Below, one piece after another: positions 62,463 through 64,000 of a stretch of 64,000 bases of DNA. A model generated the notes under the pieces. The model saw only the letters and a list, made by a program, of their open reading frames with translations, ran no database searches and was not told the DNA's origin. The DNA is taken from positions 28,359-92,358 of the forward strand of contig DASYCJ010000118.1 of NCBI GenBank assembly GCA_036500225.1. Direction: 5' to 3'. Both the position numbers and the translations under genes were made by a program. Position 1 is the stretch's first letter. Every line of letters begins with the position of its first letter. Origin of the DNA: DASUBN01 sp036500225. Lineage in GTDB: Bacteria; Pseudomonadota; Gammaproteobacteria; Natronospirales; REEB76.

Positions 62463-63273
62463 TCTGCATCGTGCCGGGGTGCCGCGCGTGGTGCTCATGT
62501 GCCACGAGGGCGACCGTATCGATCTGGAAGGCTTGAGCGCCTGGATCGCCACCAGCATGGACCTGGTGGGGGTCATCAAGATCCGCGAGCAGCGAGACCG
62601 CACGCGCCAACGCATACGCCGTGAACTGCAGCGGGTGGGCTGGTTGCGTTTCCTGGACGTGCTGGCATTCCGCGTCTATTACCGTCTGGTATGGGCTCGT
62701 CGCGACCATGCCTGGATGGAAGCCGAGATCCAACGTCTGCGTGAGCGTTATCCCGCCGATCCTTCCGGCGTCATGACCCTGGTCACCACCGACCCCAACA
62801 GTAAGGCAGTGAAAGCCTTCCTGCATTGGCTCAAGCCTCACATGATGCTGGCCCGCTGCAAGACGATCTTGAAGCAGGAAGTCTTCACTCTGCCGAGCCA
62901 CGGCACCTACGTATTGCATCCCGGCATCTGTCCCGAGTACCGCAATGCTCATGGTTGCTTCTGGGCCTTGGTGAACCGCGACAAGGAGCGGGTCGGCATG
63001 ACTCTGCTGCGGGTCGATCCGGGCGTGGACACGGGTCCCATGCTGCTCCAGTCGAGCTACGGCTATGACGAACTGCAGGAATCCCACACGGTCATGCAAT
63101 ACCGGGTGGTCACCGAGAACCTGGATGCCATCGCCGAGAAACTGAAAGCTGCCTGGCGCGGGATATTGGAGCCGCTGCCCGCACACGAACGCAAGTCCGC
63201 CACCTGGGGCCAACCCTGGCTGAGCGCCTACCTGCGTTGGAAGCATGTTGCGCGGCAAGAGGCGGCCCGATGA
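62455..63273 (+). CDS. Formyltransferase-like protein with altered active site
   Basis: A 272-residue protein with the formyl_trans_N fold seen in methionyl-tRNA formyltransferase, PurN and ArnA-type sugar formyltransferases. The catalytic region reads YVLHPGICPEYRN...GVDTGPML. The His and the DTG Asp are present, but the usual Asn before the His (N-x-H) is replaced by Val. The start is a GTG at 62455 overlapping the glycosyltransferase stop. A sugar N-formylation role is plausible by context, but the missing Asn leaves activity in doubt. Confidence 0.75.
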   Translation: MASLHRAGVPRVVLMCHEGDRIDLEGLSAWIATSMDLVGVIKIREQRDRTRQRIRRELQRVGWLRFLDVLAFRVYYRLVWARRDHAWMEAEIQRLRERYPADPSGVMTLVTTDPNSKAVKAFLHWLKPHMMLARCKTILKQEVFTLPSHGTYVLHPGICPEYRNAHGCFWALVNRDKERVGMTLLRVDPGVDTGPMLLQSSYGYDELQESHTVMQYRVVTENLDAIAEKLKAAWRGILEPLPAHERKSATWGQPWLSAYLRWKHVARQEAAR

Positions 63274-64000
63274 GCCGGCTCATCTCATTGTTGTTCCATG
63301 ACATCTATGTATCAGATCCCTCCGAGAGCGGTTTCGAAGGGGAGGGCGCTGCCCGTTACAAGTTGCCGCTGGCACTATTCGCCGAGCAGATGAATAGGCT
63401 CGCTGCGGTATTGCAGTCGCCGCCGGTATTGCTCGGTGCTCCTCAAACCAGCCCGGCCTCGTCTTCGGTCGCCTTCACTGTCGATGACGGCGGTCTCTCC
63501 TATTTAACGGCGGTGGCGGGGCTCCTGGAAGGGCGCGGCTGGCACGGCCACTGCTTCGTGACCACCGCCTGGATTGGCCAGCGTGGGTTCCTGCACAAGG
63601 ACCAATTGCGTGAATTGCAGGCCCGCGGACACGTGATCGGCAGCCATTCTGTCAGCCATCCGGCTCGTTTCTCGGCCTGCAGCCGCGACCAGATGCTGCA
63701 TGAGTGGCGTGACAGCATCCAGGCCCTGCAGGACATCCTCGGCACAAAGGTGTACTCAGCATCCGTCCCCAGCGGCTATTACTCACGGCAGGTGGCGGAG
63801 ACCGCCGCTGAAGCCGGGATCACCACTTTGTTTACCTCGGAGCCTGAGACCCGCACACGCAGCGTCGACGGTTGCCAGGTGCTGGGCCGCTATGCGATTC
63901 GCAGCGGTGACGGACCGGACTATCCGGCGCGCCTGGCGGCACAGTCGGCGACAGCACGTCAGACAGCCTGGCTCAGATGGAACGGAAAGAAAGTCTTGAA
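63270..64000 (+). CDS. Polysaccharide deacetylase-like protein, 5' part only
   Basis: The frame is open from the ATG at 63270 (overlapping the previous stop in ATGA) to the window end, 243 residues. It contains SVAFTVDDGGLSYLTAVAGLLEGRGWHGHCFVTTAWIG and GSHSVSHPARFSACS. The metal motif is VDDGG rather than TFDDG, and the two His of the H-x-x-x-H motif are present. It is a second deacetylase-family member in the locus, with a slightly altered first motif. The C-terminus is outside the window. Confidence 0.82.
   Translation, partial: MSRLISLLFHDIYVSDPSESGFEGEGAARYKLPLALFAEQMNRLAAVLQSPPVLLGAPQTSPASSSVAFTVDDGGLSYLTAVAGLLEGRGWHGHCFVTTAWIGQRGFLHKDQLRELQARGHVIGSHSVSHPARFSACSRDQMLHEWRDSIQALQDILGTKVYSASVPSGYYSRQVAETAAEAGITTLFTSEPETRTRSVDGCQVLGRYAIRSGDGPDYPARLAAQSATARQTAWLRWNGKKVL

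Overview
The window is GC-rich bacterial chromosome, most likely a gammaproteobacterium of the Xanthomonadales/Nevskiales type. This is inferred from gene content and order (yceD-rpmF-plsX-fabH; clpS-clpA / infA-bpt-aat; trxB; ald-ftsK-lolA; rarA-serS), from a Bpt-type leucyltransferase next to an Aat transferase, and from CRP/Clp-type sites. No rRNA, insertion sequence, prophage or CRISPR array was seen. One functional tRNA and one tRNA-like remnant lie side by side.

Region 1 (1-2486) is the start of a lipid synthesis block: the 3' end of yceD, then rpmF, plsX and fabH, closed by a strong terminator. The expected fabD does not follow. Region 2 (2505-12418, minus strand) is a partial type II secretion operon, gspC-gspD-gspE-gspF. 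It is followed by a small outer membrane barrel and a large secreted sortilin/BNR-repeat protein. Pseudopilin, gspL and gspM genes are absent here. Divergent from gspC is a CHASE2 class III adenylate cyclase.

Region 3 (15038-28893) is housekeeping. It carries the N-degron pathway (ClpS, ClpA, Bpt, Aat) with infA, a FemAB-like acyltransferase, trxB, ald, ftsK, lolA, a VanZ-like protein, rarA and serS. serS is followed by a decayed tRNA-Ser-like element and an intact tRNA-Ser(UGA). Region 4 (29119-33313) holds a c-di-GMP pair (degenerate GGDEF plus EAL; GAF plus intact GGDEF) downstream of a near-perfect CRP-type site, and a convergent CelD-like acyltransferase.

Region 5 (33626 to the window end) is a large co-directional exopolysaccharide locus, most of it with overlapping or closely spaced genes. 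It opens with an SRPBCC protein and a NusG/RfaH-like factor. The export and assembly genes follow: outer membrane barrel, Wza-like lipoprotein, chain-length determinant, tyrosine kinase, phosphoglycosyltransferase, a YvcK/CofD-like protein, nucleotide-sugar dehydrogenase, O-antigen polymerase/ligase-like protein and flippase. Synthesis and decoration genes are three glycosyltransferases, an adenylation-domain/GNAT/carrier-protein/CelD cassette, two polysaccharide deacetylases, two asparagine-synthase-like amidotransferases, a sulfotransferase, a heparinase/alginate-lyase-like protein and a formyltransferase. A HAF-repeat protein also lies in the run. The inventory strongly resembles loci linked to the XrtA/PEP-CTERM exosortase, but no exosortase gene is visible. 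The inferred product is a heavily modified acidic polysaccharide. The least explained part is the carrier-protein cassette at 45639-49069, whose adenylation protein has a broken ATP-binding loop and no C-terminal subdomain.
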